Made by a program: the position numbers and the translations under genes
Assembly (NCBI GenBank): GCA_035403465.1
Contig: DAONFG010000002.1
Coordinates: 124,001 to 188,000 of the forward strand
DNA: 64,000 nt
Origin: JAAYBQ01 sp035403465
Lineage (GTDB): Bacteria > Spirochaetota > UBA4802 > UBA5550
Reading direction: 5' to 3'
Shown here: one piece after another, positions 25,837-34,177 of the stretch
How positions within the stretch are numbered: position 1 is the first letter of the stretch
How the letters are laid out: each line of letters starts with the position of its first letter
Notes under the pieces: generated by a model
The model's database searches: none
The model's input: only the letters and a program-made list of their open reading frames with translations
Told to the model about the DNA's origin: nothing

Positions 25837-26894
25837 CTGAAATCGCACAGCGTCGTGGCGGCAGGGACACGGCATGCAGCGTCCCTGCCGCCACGACGCT
25901 GTTAATGGCCCCCATGGCCGAAATAACCACTCCTGCATTCAGAAAATGCGTCAGAAAATTCAGTTCTGACGTCATACTCCACACCGAAATGCTCAGCGCT
26001 GCGGCGCTTGCGACAAACGCCCTGTACAATGAACCGCTGCTGCTGAAAACAGAATATGATGAACCCCTGGTTTACCAGCTCCTGGGCAGCGATCCCGGGC
26101 AAATGGCGCAGTCATGTACCATACTTGCGGATTCAGGTGCGAATGCCGTTGATATTAACATGGGATGTTCCGCTCCCGACATTCTTAAAAAATGCCAGGG
26201 ATCCAAACTGCTCGCCGACATGGGACTGGCCCGTGAAATTGTGAAGTCATGCCGCGCCTCATTCAGCGGTTCGCTTTCAGTGAAGATGCGTAGCGGATCT
26301 GATTCGTCAGACCCGGTCTACCTTGAAAAATTCGCGCTGATGCTGCAGGATGAGGGTGTTGATTATATCACGCTCCACCCGCGCCACGGAAAACTGGGAT
26401 TCAAACGTACTGCGGACTGGCAGCTTGTCACACTCCTGAAGAATAAGCTGCGTATACCGGTGTACGGCAACGGGGACATTGGCAGCGCAGAAGACACAGC
26501 GCTCAGGTTTGCGCAGACAGGATGCGACGGGATCATGATCGGAAGAAAAACAGTTCAGGAGCCGTGGTTATTCAGGTGCTGCCGCGACCTGCTTGACACA
26601 GGGAGCTACAAAGTACAGGTGAACATGAGTGAAATATTTCTGGAGGTCCTGGCTGATATTGAGAAGTTCCTGCCGCCCGAACTTCACAAGAGCAGGATGC
26701 ATAGGTTCAGTTTCTATTTTACTAAGAATTTTTATTTTTCACACGAACTGTTCCGGAAGATAAGAAATGTTGACAAACCGATGCAGGCAGCGGATATTAT
26801 GAAAGACTATGCAGAGAGAAATCCGCATGAAAATATAAGGATCTTTAAAGGGGGATCGGCTGATGGAATACATGAGGGTCTGGACCGAACTTAA
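25833..26894 (+). CDS. dusB: tRNA-dihydrouridine synthase
   Basis: 353 residues. Flavin-dependent reduction of uridine in tRNA D-loops. Family motifs: APMAEITTPAFR (about 26-37), QLLGSDP, INMGCSAPDILK with the catalytic Cys, SVKMRSG, ITLHPRHG, YGNGDI and GIMIGRKTVQEPWLF. The first 24 codons are not conserved and contain a perfect 22-bp palindrome; the family-like part begins at the ATG at 25905 (LMAPMAEIT), but that ATG has no ribosome site, whereas the one at 25833 overlaps the previous stop (ATGA). Confidence 0.92.
   Translation: MTEIAQRRGGRDTACSVPAATTLLMAPMAEITTPAFRKCVRKFSSDVILHTEMLSAAALATNALYNEPLLLKTEYDEPLVYQLLGSDPGQMAQSCTILADSGANAVDINMGCSAPDILKKCQGSKLLADMGLAREIVKSCRASFSGSLSVKMRSGSDSSDPVYLEKFALMLQDEGVDYITLHPRHGKLGFKRTADWQLVTLLKNKLRIPVYGNGDIGSAEDTALRFAQTGCDGIMIGRKTVQEPWLFRCCRDLLDTGSYKVQVNMSEIFLEVLADIEKFLPPELHKSRMHRFSFYFTKNFYFSHELFRKIRNVDKPMQAADIMKDYAERNPHENIRIFKGGSADGIHEGLDRT
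25847..25902. repeat. Perfect 22-bp palindrome inside the 5' end of dusB
   Basis: Arms at 25847-25868 and 25881-25902 are exact reverse complements (22 bp, GC-rich, beginning ACAGCGTCGTGGCGGCAGGG) around a 12-base loop. It lies 14 bases after the dusB start codon, in the reading frame, and encodes the nonconserved N-terminus. No T-run follows, so it is not an intrinsic terminator. Confidence 0.9.
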
Positions 26895-27168
26895 CATTGA
26901 GGATGTTCAGCAGCATATAATCATGGTCGAGGACAAGTACGGGCATTGCCCCGGATGCAAAAAGATAGGAATTGAGCTGAAGGAGCTCTCAAAGTGCCCG
27001 GGCTGCGGCAGGGAATTCAAATACGTTACATCCAAGGACGCGCGCGCCGGAAAACACGAGATAGTAATGCGAACAAGAAAAAAACTGCCGGGCCTTGTAT
27101 TTGTTGATTATGACGATTACGAACGCGTCACCGGGAAGAAAAAGGCCGAGAGCCTGTTCAATATTTAA
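26863..27168 (+). CDS. Small zinc-ribbon protein
   Basis: 101 residues with a zinc ribbon made by CPGCKK (about 24-29) and CPGCGREF (about 44-51), then a basic segment and LPGLVFVDYDDYERVTGKKK. It overlaps dusB by 32 bases and has AAGGGGGA before its ATG; a second ATG 3 codons in is possible. Role unknown; nucleic-acid or protein binding would fit. It is the last gene of the Nudix-acyltransferase-dusB run and abuts the convergent TPR gene. Confidence 0.75.
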   Translation: MEYMRVWTELNIEDVQQHIIMVEDKYGHCPGCKKIGIELKELSKCPGCGREFKYVTSKDARAGKHEIVMRTRKKLPGLVFVDYDDYERVTGKKKAESLFNI

Positions 27169-27678
27169 TCAGAAGGGCGATCTATTCAGTTTCTCACGCT
27201 CATACAGGTATTTCCTGTAATAGAAGAAGGCATTGTACTCATCTCCCAGCAGTTCATACACTGTCCCGATATTATACAGGGCCTCTACAAACCTGTTGTC
27301 CTTTTCAAAGGCTTTACTGAAGGAATGAATCGAATCCACATATTTTTCTGTAACAAGCTGGGCTATACCCAGGTAAAAGTATGCCGGCGCATAATTTGTA
27401 TCAAGCTCAACTGCTTTCTTAAGATGGGTTATAGCCTTGCCAATTGTCTCCGGCTTGTACATGTAAACCCTGCCGAGACCGTAATGCCCCAGGCAGTAGT
27501 ATTTGTTGACTGTAATTGTTTTCCTGAACGTCTCCTCAGCCACATCCAGCCTGCCTGACTTTGCGTATTCCAGGCCTTCATTGTAGTATTCGGTGGAATT
27601 TTTTTCTGCAGGAACTGCCCTGCCGCAGAGAAGCAGCACCAGCAGTAAAGCCGGGACTGTGTACCTGCTACTTTGCAT
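27169..27678 (-). CDS. Exported TPR protein
   Basis: 169 residues. A signal peptide (residues 1 to about 22, VPALLLVLLLCGRAVPAEK) is followed by about four tetratricopeptide repeats (NEGLEYAKSGRLDVAEETF, LGRVYMYKPETIGKAITHL, FYLGIAQLVTEKYVDSIH, YNIGTVYELLGDEYNAFFY). The reading frame extends 46 codons further upstream, but that part is Ser/Cys-rich noise over the neighbouring gene; starting at 27678 puts the signal peptide at the N-terminus. It overlaps the upstream membrane protein gene by 11 bases. A protein-binding role in the periplasm is inferred. Confidence 0.8.
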   Translation of the reverse strand: MQSSRYTVPALLLVLLLCGRAVPAEKNSTEYYNEGLEYAKSGRLDVAEETFRKTITVNKYYCLGHYGLGRVYMYKPETIGKAITHLKKAVELDTNYAPAYFYLGIAQLVTEKYVDSIHSFSKAFEKDNRFVEALYNIGTVYELLGDEYNAFFYYRKYLYEREKLNRSPF

Positions 27679-28114
27679 GCGGGACCATTTTACGCAGGTT
27701 TTCGTAGAAGAACTTATCGATCCCCGAACTGAAAAAGAAGTAAATGATAAACAGTACCCACAGCACAAGCGTAAGCAGGCAGAGAAACTTAAGCAGCTTT
27801 TCAGCACCAATGTCATCCGCCTTGTAAAAAATACGGATCAGCGCCACGGGCCATATTATGAAGAGCCCGGTAAAAATAATAGTTAGAATCTCCCTGAGAA
27901 AATCAAGGATAGATACATACCATGAAGCCTTGAATGTAAAAAATCCCGCTTTCAGTTCAGGAAAAAAGAACCAGACATAAAAAGCAAGGATCAGCGTCGC
28001 AACAACCTTCCAGAATATCTCGATCCTTGGCCTGAACCAGAGGAGGATCATTGAAAGCCCCCAGAACGAGAAGAATAAAAATATTGATTTTATTACAAGT
28101 ATATCGCTTTTCAT
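27668..28114 (-). CDS. Four-helix membrane protein of unknown function
   Basis: 148 residues with about four hydrophobic segments (about 8-26, 35-52, 76-98 and 113-130), many aromatic residues and a short charged tail. No catalytic motif seen. It is the first gene of a two-gene unit with the exported TPR protein. I do not recognise the family. Confidence 0.7.
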   Translation of the reverse strand: MKSDILVIKSIFLFFSFWGLSMILLWFRPRIEIFWKVVATLILAFYVWFFFPELKAGFFTFKASWYVSILDFLREILTIIFTGLFIIWPVALIRIFYKADDIGAEKLLKFLCLLTLVLWVLFIIYFFFSSGIDKFFYENLRKMVPHAK

Positions 28115-28242
28115 ATTTTAACCCGGATGTTTTTTTGGAGAGCAGGGAAATACCATCATTGCCTTTGCTCCCTGTAATATTATCGAATATTTAAGGTCAT
28201 AAGGCGAGAAAAATATCATGCAGGCGGGTGTTTAAAGGATCA

Positions 28243-28683
28243 ATGAATAATATGATAAAGACCGGTAAAATAAACGTGATAAGATATACCAGGATAACAG
28301 GCATATTCCTTCTTATCATATCCCTCTATGCCTGTTCCCGTAATGTATATGAATACAGCAGGCTGGAGATCTATATTCCTGCCGGAATCAATATAGAAGA
28401 AAAAGAGATCCGCGGAAGGCTTGCGGCTTTAAAGCATGCAGATGATAACGGTTTTACACTTAGAATTACTGTTTATAGTTTTTCACAGGGTGCAGAGATT
28501 ATAAATTTTTCAACCGGTGACCAGTTCAGTACAGGGAAGGGTAAAGCATGGATTAAGGCGCTGGTCCAGGTAAAGAGCGGTGCCGAAATAGTATGTGCTG
28601 ATTTTATTGAAGTTTCAGGGGAAGGCAGGGAGGACCTTCTTGACAGGTTCGGCTCAATGATTCTTGAGATTTCCGGAAAATAG
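28243..28683 (+). CDS. Predicted small lipoprotein
   Basis: 146 residues. The N-terminus MNNMIKTGKINVIRYTR precedes a hydrophobic stretch and the lipobox LYAC (Cys about residue 31). The mature part, about 115 residues, alternates beta-strand-like segments (LEIYIPAGINIEE, TLRITVYSFSQGAEI, KALVQVKSGAEIV) and has no known motif. I start at 28243, where AAAGGA lies 4-5 nt upstream, rather than 5 codons earlier. Probably attached to the inner or outer membrane. Confidence 0.65.
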   Translation: MNNMIKTGKINVIRYTRITGIFLLIISLYACSRNVYEYSRLEIYIPAGINIEEKEIRGRLAALKHADDNGFTLRITVYSFSQGAEIINFSTGDQFSTGKGKAWIKALVQVKSGAEIVCADFIEVSGEGREDLLDRFGSMILEISGK

Positions 28684-28699
28684 GGGCGGTTCCCTTTTA

Positions 28700-29131
28700 C
28701 TATTTTGCTGCCGGTTTAAATATATCTTCAGGCAGGATGCGGTTCTTTTCGTATTCGGCCTTGATAACGTCACCGGCTGATGTGCGCAGGTCATTGGCTA
28801 TTGTGCATCTCCCCTCAAGCAGTACACCGTTTTGAATGATAAGTTCAGGTGTCCTGATATCGCCGAATACCTTGGCTGTAGGCATAAGAAGAACACGGCT
28901 TGTGGCATTTATATTACCAATAATCAGTCCTTCAACTATTACAGATACTGCATCAATTGTGGTTTTCACGCGTCCTTCAGCACCTATATAAAGCTGATCA
29001 GCCTTGAGAGTTTTGCCTTCAAAACGGCCGTCGATCCTGAGTGACCCGTTAATATTGAATGATCCGGTAAAAAATGATTTTTCACCGATTACATTACCTG
29101 ATGAGTCCCCTGCCATTTTTACTATTGCCAT
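28700..29131 (-). CDS. Bactofilin (polymer-forming cytoskeletal protein)
   Basis: 143 residues. The central right-handed beta-helix, with repeating short strands and Gly/Ile steps (GSFNINGSLRIDGRFEG, LYIGAEGRVKTTIDA, VIVEGLIIGNINATSR, AKVFGDIRTPELIIQNG), is diagnostic of bactofilins. They self-assemble into filaments that scaffold cell-wall or envelope proteins. N- and C-terminal tails are short and disordered, as usual. GAGGAG precedes the ATG. Single gene, convergent with the lipoprotein gene. Confidence 0.93.
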   Translation of the reverse strand: MAIVKMAGDSSGNVIGEKSFFTGSFNINGSLRIDGRFEGKTLKADQLYIGAEGRVKTTIDAVSVIVEGLIIGNINATSRVLLMPTAKVFGDIRTPELIIQNGVLLEGRCTIANDLRTSAGDVIKAEYEKNRILPEDIFKPAAK

Positions 29132-29354
29132 AATGTGTCACTCCTCTGATTCAGCTTATTTGTTCATGTCAGATTGTCGAATATTGTCAACATGAATTTT
29201 TTATTACAACACTGCATGCTCATATATAGCGCCCAACCGGCATCTTTGTCTCAAAACAATGAACAGATTTGAGGATTGATGTTTTTCAATAAAAATTGAG
29301 TTCATTAACACAAACAATGTTCATAAAATACTTGATTAATATACCTCATTTTTT

Positions 29355-29383
29355 TTGATAAAACTAATAATACAGGGTATAAT
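29355..29383 (+). promoter_or_regulatory. Strong sigma-70-type promoter for the acyl-CoA synthetase
   Basis: TTGATA at 29355-29360 and TATAAT at 29378-29383, exactly 17 bases apart, in an AT-rich stretch. Transcription would start near 29390, giving a leader of about 48 bases. This lies in the 306-base gap 29132-29437, which otherwise shows no gene or structure. Confidence 0.75.
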
Positions 29384-29437
29384 AAAAATAAGCAAAAATG
29401 CTATACGCATTTGTATTGCTCAAGCAGGAGGAGATCC

Positions 29438-31342
29438 ATGGCGTTTAACACATTAAAACCGGTTCCACCAAGAATCAATTTTACGGAAAAATATAACAAG
29501 GACAGGGGTATCCTTGAAAAGGATTTTCAGAAGCACCTGGATGAATGGAAACAGACTGCCGTGATGGTGGTAAACCTTGCTAAAAAATACGGGAACAGGC
29601 AGGAGCTTCACCACAAGGTTTACGGGCAATGGGAACATTTTACATGGAACCAGGTGTCGGAAATGATGTTTGCAACAGCAGGTGCTCTCATAGAATACGG
29701 TCTAAAAGAATGCGACAGGACCGGGATATTCTCACCAAACAGGGCTGAATGGCATTTATCAGACCTTGGCTCGCAGCTTATGAGGTGTGTACCTGTACCG
29801 ATTTACGCAACCAACACCGAGAAAGAAGCTGAGTACATTGTGAACGATGCTGAAATAAAAGTTCTGTTCGTTGGCAGGCAGATGCACTACGACAGGTCAT
29901 ATGCGCTGCTGGATAAATGCCCTTCTCTTGAAAAAATAGTGGTATTTCACCGCGGCACAAAAATCCACGACGACAAACGGGTTGTTATGTGGGATGATTT
30001 CCTTGAAACAGGCAGGAGGGCCGGGCACAGGGCGAAGATAGAAGAGATAATGTCGCGCGCTCATTATGATGACATGTGTACAATTATATACACATCGGGG
30101 ACTACGGGCGAACCTAAAGGCGCGGTGCATACACATAAAACCCTTATGCAGAACTCCTGGGGAGTTGGACGCTATGTGGAGGGCCATGGTTATTTTTCTG
30201 ATAATGACTCCACACTCTGCATGCTTCCCCTGAGCCATGTCCTCGAAAGGTCATGGGATTACGGAATTTTTTCCATGGGTATGCATATCTGGTACTGTGA
30301 GGACCACAACCAGATTCTGGAACACCTTGTTGAGGCAAATACAACAGTTATGAACAGCGCTCCGCGGCTCTTTGAAAAAATATATTCAACACTTTATACA
30401 AAGATTAAAGATGCACCCCCGGTAAAGCAGAAAATTTTTCACTGGTCTGCGGGAATTGCGAAACAGCATGGAGAGAAGGTGCTTGCAGGCAAAAGGCCCG
30501 GGCTGGCGCTTTCAATAAAAAGAAAAATAGCTGACAAGCTTGTTCTTCACAAGGTGCGGGCTCTTTTCGGAAAGAACATGCACCATGTCAATTACGGAGG
30601 TGCGCCTCTTAACCCGGAAATTGAAAGGTTCTTCTTCAACTGCGGAATGCTGGTACTCTCCGGGTATGGGCTTACCGAAACATCCCCGGTTCTTACGATG
30701 AATGGCCCGCATTGTTTCAAGTTCGGGACAGTGGGGCCATGCTCTCCTCTTGTTGATGTAAGGATCGATCCGGAAACAGGGGAAATCCAGGCAAAAGGTC
30801 CTAACGTGTTTAAGGAATACTTCAAGAAACCGGACAAGACAAAAGAAGCCTTTACCGGCGACGGATGGTTCAGGACAGGAGATATCGGAAAGTTTGACGA
30901 GGACGGCTACCTGATGATCACGGACAGGCTGAAGGACCTGATCATCACTTCAGGCGGAAAAAATATTGCACCGCAGATGATTGAACTGATAATGGCAGAA
31001 GATCATTTTATTGAATATATCGCTGTTGTGGGTGATGCTAAGCAGTATATTTCAGCTCTGATCGTTCCGTCATATGAAAATCTTGAGGACTGGGCAAAGA
31101 AGAACAGTATTGATTTTTCATCCAGGAAAGACCTCATAGCCAACCCTAAAGTTAATGAGCTCTACAAAAAAATTATTGATGAAAGACAGAAAAACCTTGG
31201 CCAGGTTGAGCAGATCAAGAAGTTTACCCTGCTTGAACATGAGTTTTCACAGGAAACCGGTGAAATCACACCTACAATGAAGATAAAAAGGAAAGTGGTT
31301 AAGGAAAAGTATAAAGATCTGATTGAAGCAATGTACCATTAG
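29438..31342 (+). CDS. Long-chain acyl-CoA synthetase (AMP-forming)
   Basis: 634 residues. It activates fatty acids to acyl-CoA through an acyl-adenylate. The ATP/AMP signature YTSGTTGEPKGAVHTHK lies near residues 217-233, NYGGAPLNPEI near 386, GYGLTETSPVL near 409, and the TGDIG and KDLIITSGGKNIAP motifs near 485-515. It is of the long-chain (FadD15/bubblegum-like) type by length and by the N-terminal linker. GGAGGAG lies 6 nt before the ATG at 29438. Monocistronic between a good promoter and a terminator. Confidence 0.93.
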   Translation: MAFNTLKPVPPRINFTEKYNKDRGILEKDFQKHLDEWKQTAVMVVNLAKKYGNRQELHHKVYGQWEHFTWNQVSEMMFATAGALIEYGLKECDRTGIFSPNRAEWHLSDLGSQLMRCVPVPIYATNTEKEAEYIVNDAEIKVLFVGRQMHYDRSYALLDKCPSLEKIVVFHRGTKIHDDKRVVMWDDFLETGRRAGHRAKIEEIMSRAHYDDMCTIIYTSGTTGEPKGAVHTHKTLMQNSWGVGRYVEGHGYFSDNDSTLCMLPLSHVLERSWDYGIFSMGMHIWYCEDHNQILEHLVEANTTVMNSAPRLFEKIYSTLYTKIKDAPPVKQKIFHWSAGIAKQHGEKVLAGKRPGLALSIKRKIADKLVLHKVRALFGKNMHHVNYGGAPLNPEIERFFFNCGMLVLSGYGLTETSPVLTMNGPHCFKFGTVGPCSPLVDVRIDPETGEIQAKGPNVFKEYFKKPDKTKEAFTGDGWFRTGDIGKFDEDGYLMITDRLKDLIITSGGKNIAPQMIELIMAEDHFIEYIAVVGDAKQYISALIVPSYENLEDWAKKNSIDFSSRKDLIANPKVNELYKKIIDERQKNLGQVEQIKKFTLLEHEFSQETGEITPTMKIKRKVVKEKYKDLIEAMYH

Positions 31343-31365
31343 TTTATGCGTTATGATTGATCAAG

Positions 31366-31394
31366 GCCGCGCCGGTTTACGGTGCGGCTTTTTT
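31366..31394 (+). terminator. Intrinsic terminator after the acyl-CoA synthetase
   Basis: Stem GCCGCGCC with GGTGCGGC (one G-T pair), a 7-base loop and a run of six T directly after it. Confidence 0.85.
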
Positions 31395-31412
31395 ATATTA
31401 ATGATAATTTGA

Positions 31413-31441
31413 TTGAATTAATACTTTACTCTCAATAATAT
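31413..31441 (+). promoter_or_regulatory. Candidate promoter for the cation efflux gene
   Basis: TTGAAT (31413-31418) and TAATAT (31436-31441) at 17-base spacing, about 35 bases before the start codon. Both hexamers are imperfect. Confidence 0.4.
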
Positions 31442-31475
31442 CAGTTTCAGTTACTTCAATATACAGGGAGAATTT

Positions 31476-32387
31476 ATGACTGTGACAAAAAGCGCCCCTC
31501 TAAAATTTATATGGGTTTCTATTGCCGCATCGGTTATTACCATTTCGCTTAAATCAACAGCATATTTGCTTACCGGTTCTGTAGGACTTCTCTCTGATGC
31601 GATTGAGTCATTCATTAACCTGGCCGCAGCGATTATGGCCCTTGTTATGTTGCTGATCGCTTCAAGCCCGCCTGACAGGGAGCATCCTTTCGGTCACCAT
31701 AAAGCGGAATACTTTTCCAGTGTAACAGAAGGAATAATGATTCTGCTCGCGGCAATTGCAATCGGTGTTACTGCTATTGAGAGACTTTTGCGGCCGCAAC
31801 CGGTTGAGCAACTGGGTATAGGTCTCCTGATTTCAACAGGTGCATCGCTGATCAATCTTAGCGTTGCAGTGATGCTGCTCAGAGCCGGGAAGAAGTACAG
31901 GTCAATAACACTTGAAGCTGACGGCAGGCATCTTATGACAGATGTGTGGACAACGGGCGGTGTACTTGTTGCACTTTTGCTTGTGAAAGTTACAGGGTGG
32001 ATAATCCTTGACCCGGTAATTGCGATACTTGTGGCTGCGAATATCGTTTTTACTGGAATAAAGCTTATTATTCGGTCAGTGTCAGGGCTTATGGATTCGG
32101 CACTTTCAGAGGATGAGCAGAATTCTATCAGCAAGGTGCTTGATTCATGCTGCACTGACGTGATGAAATACCACTCGCTTTACACAAGGAGGGCTGCAAG
32201 CAGAAATTTTATCTTCGTACACCTCCTTATGCCCGGAAATTGGGATATAAGTAACGGACATAAAATCACCAAGGAGATTGAACAGAAAATAAAAGATGTC
32301 CTCAATAATTCTGATGTGTTTATACATATTGAGCCGCTTGATGATCCCGATGCATTTGATGATTATCTGGAGCAGAAATCTACCTGA
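31476..32387 (+). CDS. Cation diffusion facilitator (CDF) metal efflux protein
   Basis: 303 residues: six membrane helices and a C-terminal cytoplasmic ferredoxin-like domain (about 210-295). Family motifs are SVGLLSDAIES in helix 2, HPFGHHKAEYFSS at the helix 2-3 loop and LEADGRHLMTDVWTTGG in helix 5. The intramembrane metal site is ligated by Asp in helix 2 (with Glu in the second position) and His/Asp in helix 5, which fits Zn(II), Fe(II) or Mn(II) export by proton antiport; the metal cannot be assigned safely. GGGAG precedes the ATG. Its 3' end overlaps the convergent esterase gene by 8 bases. Confidence 0.9.
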   Translation: MTVTKSAPLKFIWVSIAASVITISLKSTAYLLTGSVGLLSDAIESFINLAAAIMALVMLLIASSPPDREHPFGHHKAEYFSSVTEGIMILLAAIAIGVTAIERLLRPQPVEQLGIGLLISTGASLINLSVAVMLLRAGKKYRSITLEADGRHLMTDVWTTGGVLVALLLVKVTGWIILDPVIAILVAANIVFTGIKLIIRSVSGLMDSALSEDEQNSISKVLDSCCTDVMKYHSLYTRRAASRNFIFVHLLMPGNWDISNGHKITKEIEQKIKDVLNNSDVFIHIEPLDDPDAFDDYLEQKST

Positions 32388-33306
32388 CTTTTCCTTTTTC
32401 CGAATTTTCCCTGATTGCATTAAACCACAGCCTTGCAAAACTCTTCAGCCCCGCATTGGAAAAATGCACACCGTCATACCTGTTCTCCTTTGACACAAGT
32501 TTGTCGGTATCCGGGCCGCACAGTACCCCGCCTGTATTGTTAATAAACTCGACCTGCCCCTGCCGCACCTCTCTGCTGATGAAGTTTTTACTAAAATCAT
32601 TCGGCTGGTACGAAGCAATGGAAACGTACATTGGTGCTGCCTGGCCGTATTCCCTGAATATGGCCAGGAGTTTACCCATCCGCGAAGTATATGTTGAATG
32701 GTCTGTACCCTCCAGGTTATCCTGCTCACCCTGGTGCCATAAAATATGTGTAAGCTTTATATTGTGCTTTGCCAGGTCTGCAAGGGTTTCTCTCAGGTAT
32801 CCGCTGCATTCCCCATCTGTCCAGCACTCAACAGAGGTTGCGCCTATGCCTATTGTAACAAACACCACCTTTTCATACATGCCCGATTCAATAACCATGT
32901 CTGCGAACCTTGTCCACACCGATCCCTTTGGACCATCAGCTCCCAGCATCGGGTCCTCTGCCAGGTAAAGATTCCCTTCGTAGTAATTGTATACTTCACG
33001 TCTTGAGGTGTAACAGGTCTCCCCGAAATTTGCAGAATTTGACTGCCCCAGCGCCAGAGCAACCATTACCTTACCGGAACCGGGCATAGACATCTGCGCA
33101 GGTGTGCGCCATGTTGTATCAGTTGCAATCCCATGGCTTAATTCAATCCCGGTTTTCTGCTTAACTGGTACGGTAAAACATGATGATATGTTTAGAACAA
33201 ATGTGAACACAATTGCTGTTTGTATAAAAATCTTAGCCAGTCTTTTACTTTCATGGGCTGGATCAAGCTGGAGCCAATGTTCATGAAGAAATTTCTTTTC
33301 ATGCAT
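32380..33306 (-). CDS. SGNH-type sialate O-acetylesterase-like exported protein
   Basis: 308 residues. A charged N-terminus leads into a hydrophobic segment ending NISSC, a plausible relaxed lipobox. The hydrolase core has ALGQSNSANFG (block I nucleophile Ser, near residue 90), WHQGEQD (near 190) and the catalytic DGVHFSNAG (near 277). The family removes acetyl or other acyl esters from sugars. It is the last gene of the spermidine operon, overlapping agmatinase by 8 bases, which is an odd partner. An upstream in-frame TTG at 33318 is closer to AAGGAG and is an alternative start. Confidence 0.78.
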   Translation of the reverse strand: MHEKKFLHEHWLQLDPAHESKRLAKIFIQTAIVFTFVLNISSCFTVPVKQKTGIELSHGIATDTTWRTPAQMSMPGSGKVMVALALGQSNSANFGETCYTSRREVYNYYEGNLYLAEDPMLGADGPKGSVWTRFADMVIESGMYEKVVFVTIGIGATSVECWTDGECSGYLRETLADLAKHNIKLTHILWHQGEQDNLEGTDHSTYTSRMGKLLAIFREYGQAAPMYVSIASYQPNDFSKNFISREVRQGQVEFINNTGGVLCGPDTDKLVSKENRYDGVHFSNAGLKSFARLWFNAIRENSEKGKVR

Positions 33307-34177
33307 GTAAATGATCAAGTCTCCTTGTAATAATTCCCATCATATTATAAACAATTTGTGCTGCGGCAAAATCGGACACCCGTGAATCATTTCCAGGCGC
33401 CAGCTCGACAACGTCGAATCCCCTTATTCTTTTATCAGCAGGAATCGAGTCGAGCATCATGAAAAAATCATGCCACATGATCCCGCCAGGGACAGGCGTG
33501 CCTGTATGCGGTATTACAGACGGGTCAAGACCGTCAACATCGACTGAAATATAGATGTCATCGGGAAAATCGTCGGGAAGTTCTATCGATGTTATTCTTT
33601 TCCTGTGTATTAGTGAAGCATCATAATACTTTATATTGTTGAGTATCCTGTACTCCTGCTCCTCAATGCAGTAGCTGCGCGTCCCTAACTGCACAATCTC
33701 CGCGCCCTGCTCATGCAGCCTGCGCATTACGCATGCGTGTGAAAAGTCCGACCCGTGGAACTCGTCGCGTAGGTCTGCGTGCGCGTCAAAGTGTATCACC
33801 CCTGTCCTTCCGAAATGTTTTTTCATGGCCATCACGGGAGCGTAGGACACAGTATGTTCGCCGCCAAGTACAACCGGGACCCTTCCGTCTGCCAGGATTG
33901 ATGCTGTTATCCGTTCAACCTCAGCGAGTACAATGGGCCCGCGCGCGGAACAGTCAACCGGTTCGCATGTATATATCCCGTGTTCAAGGGGAATTGTGAT
34001 TCCGTCATATGCCTCAAGCTGATGCGATGCGGCCAGTATTGCTTCGGGTCCCCGCGATGTGCCGGTGCCGTATGAAACGGTTTTTTCGTAAGGCACCGGG
34101 ATCACATGGAACAGGGAAGATTCAGGCGTCTGTTCCCCGGTTTCACTCTCAAGAAAATATGTCCTTGCCTTCTTCAT
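33299..34177 (-). CDS. speB: Agmatinase (agmatine ureohydrolase)
   Basis: 292 residues of the ureohydrolase family. The binuclear Mn ligands are in GGEHTVSY (His), DAHADLRDE and SVDVDGLDPS, all intact. In this operon it would convert agmatine to putrescine and urea, between arginine decarboxylase and the carboxyspermidine enzymes. The start overlaps the stop of the decarboxylase gene by 4 bases (ATGA), indicating coupled translation. Confidence 0.92.
   Translation of the reverse strand: MKKARTYFLESETGEQTPESSLFHVIPVPYEKTVSYGTGTSRGPEAILAASHQLEAYDGITIPLEHGIYTCEPVDCSARGPIVLAEVERITASILADGRVPVVLGGEHTVSYAPVMAMKKHFGRTGVIHFDAHADLRDEFHGSDFSHACVMRRLHEQGAEIVQLGTRSYCIEEQEYRILNNIKYYDASLIHRKRITSIELPDDFPDDIYISVDVDGLDPSVIPHTGTPVPGGIMWHDFFMMLDSIPADKRIRGFDVVELAPGNDSRVSDFAAAQIVYNMMGIITRRLDHLHA

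Noticed and set aside
25847..25902. The dusB palindrome as an intrinsic terminator
   Set aside because: No T-run on either side and it lies inside an open reading frame just after the start codon.
27679..27816. 46-codon N-terminal extension of the TPR protein
   Set aside because: It lies inside the upstream membrane-protein gene in another frame and would bury the signal peptide.
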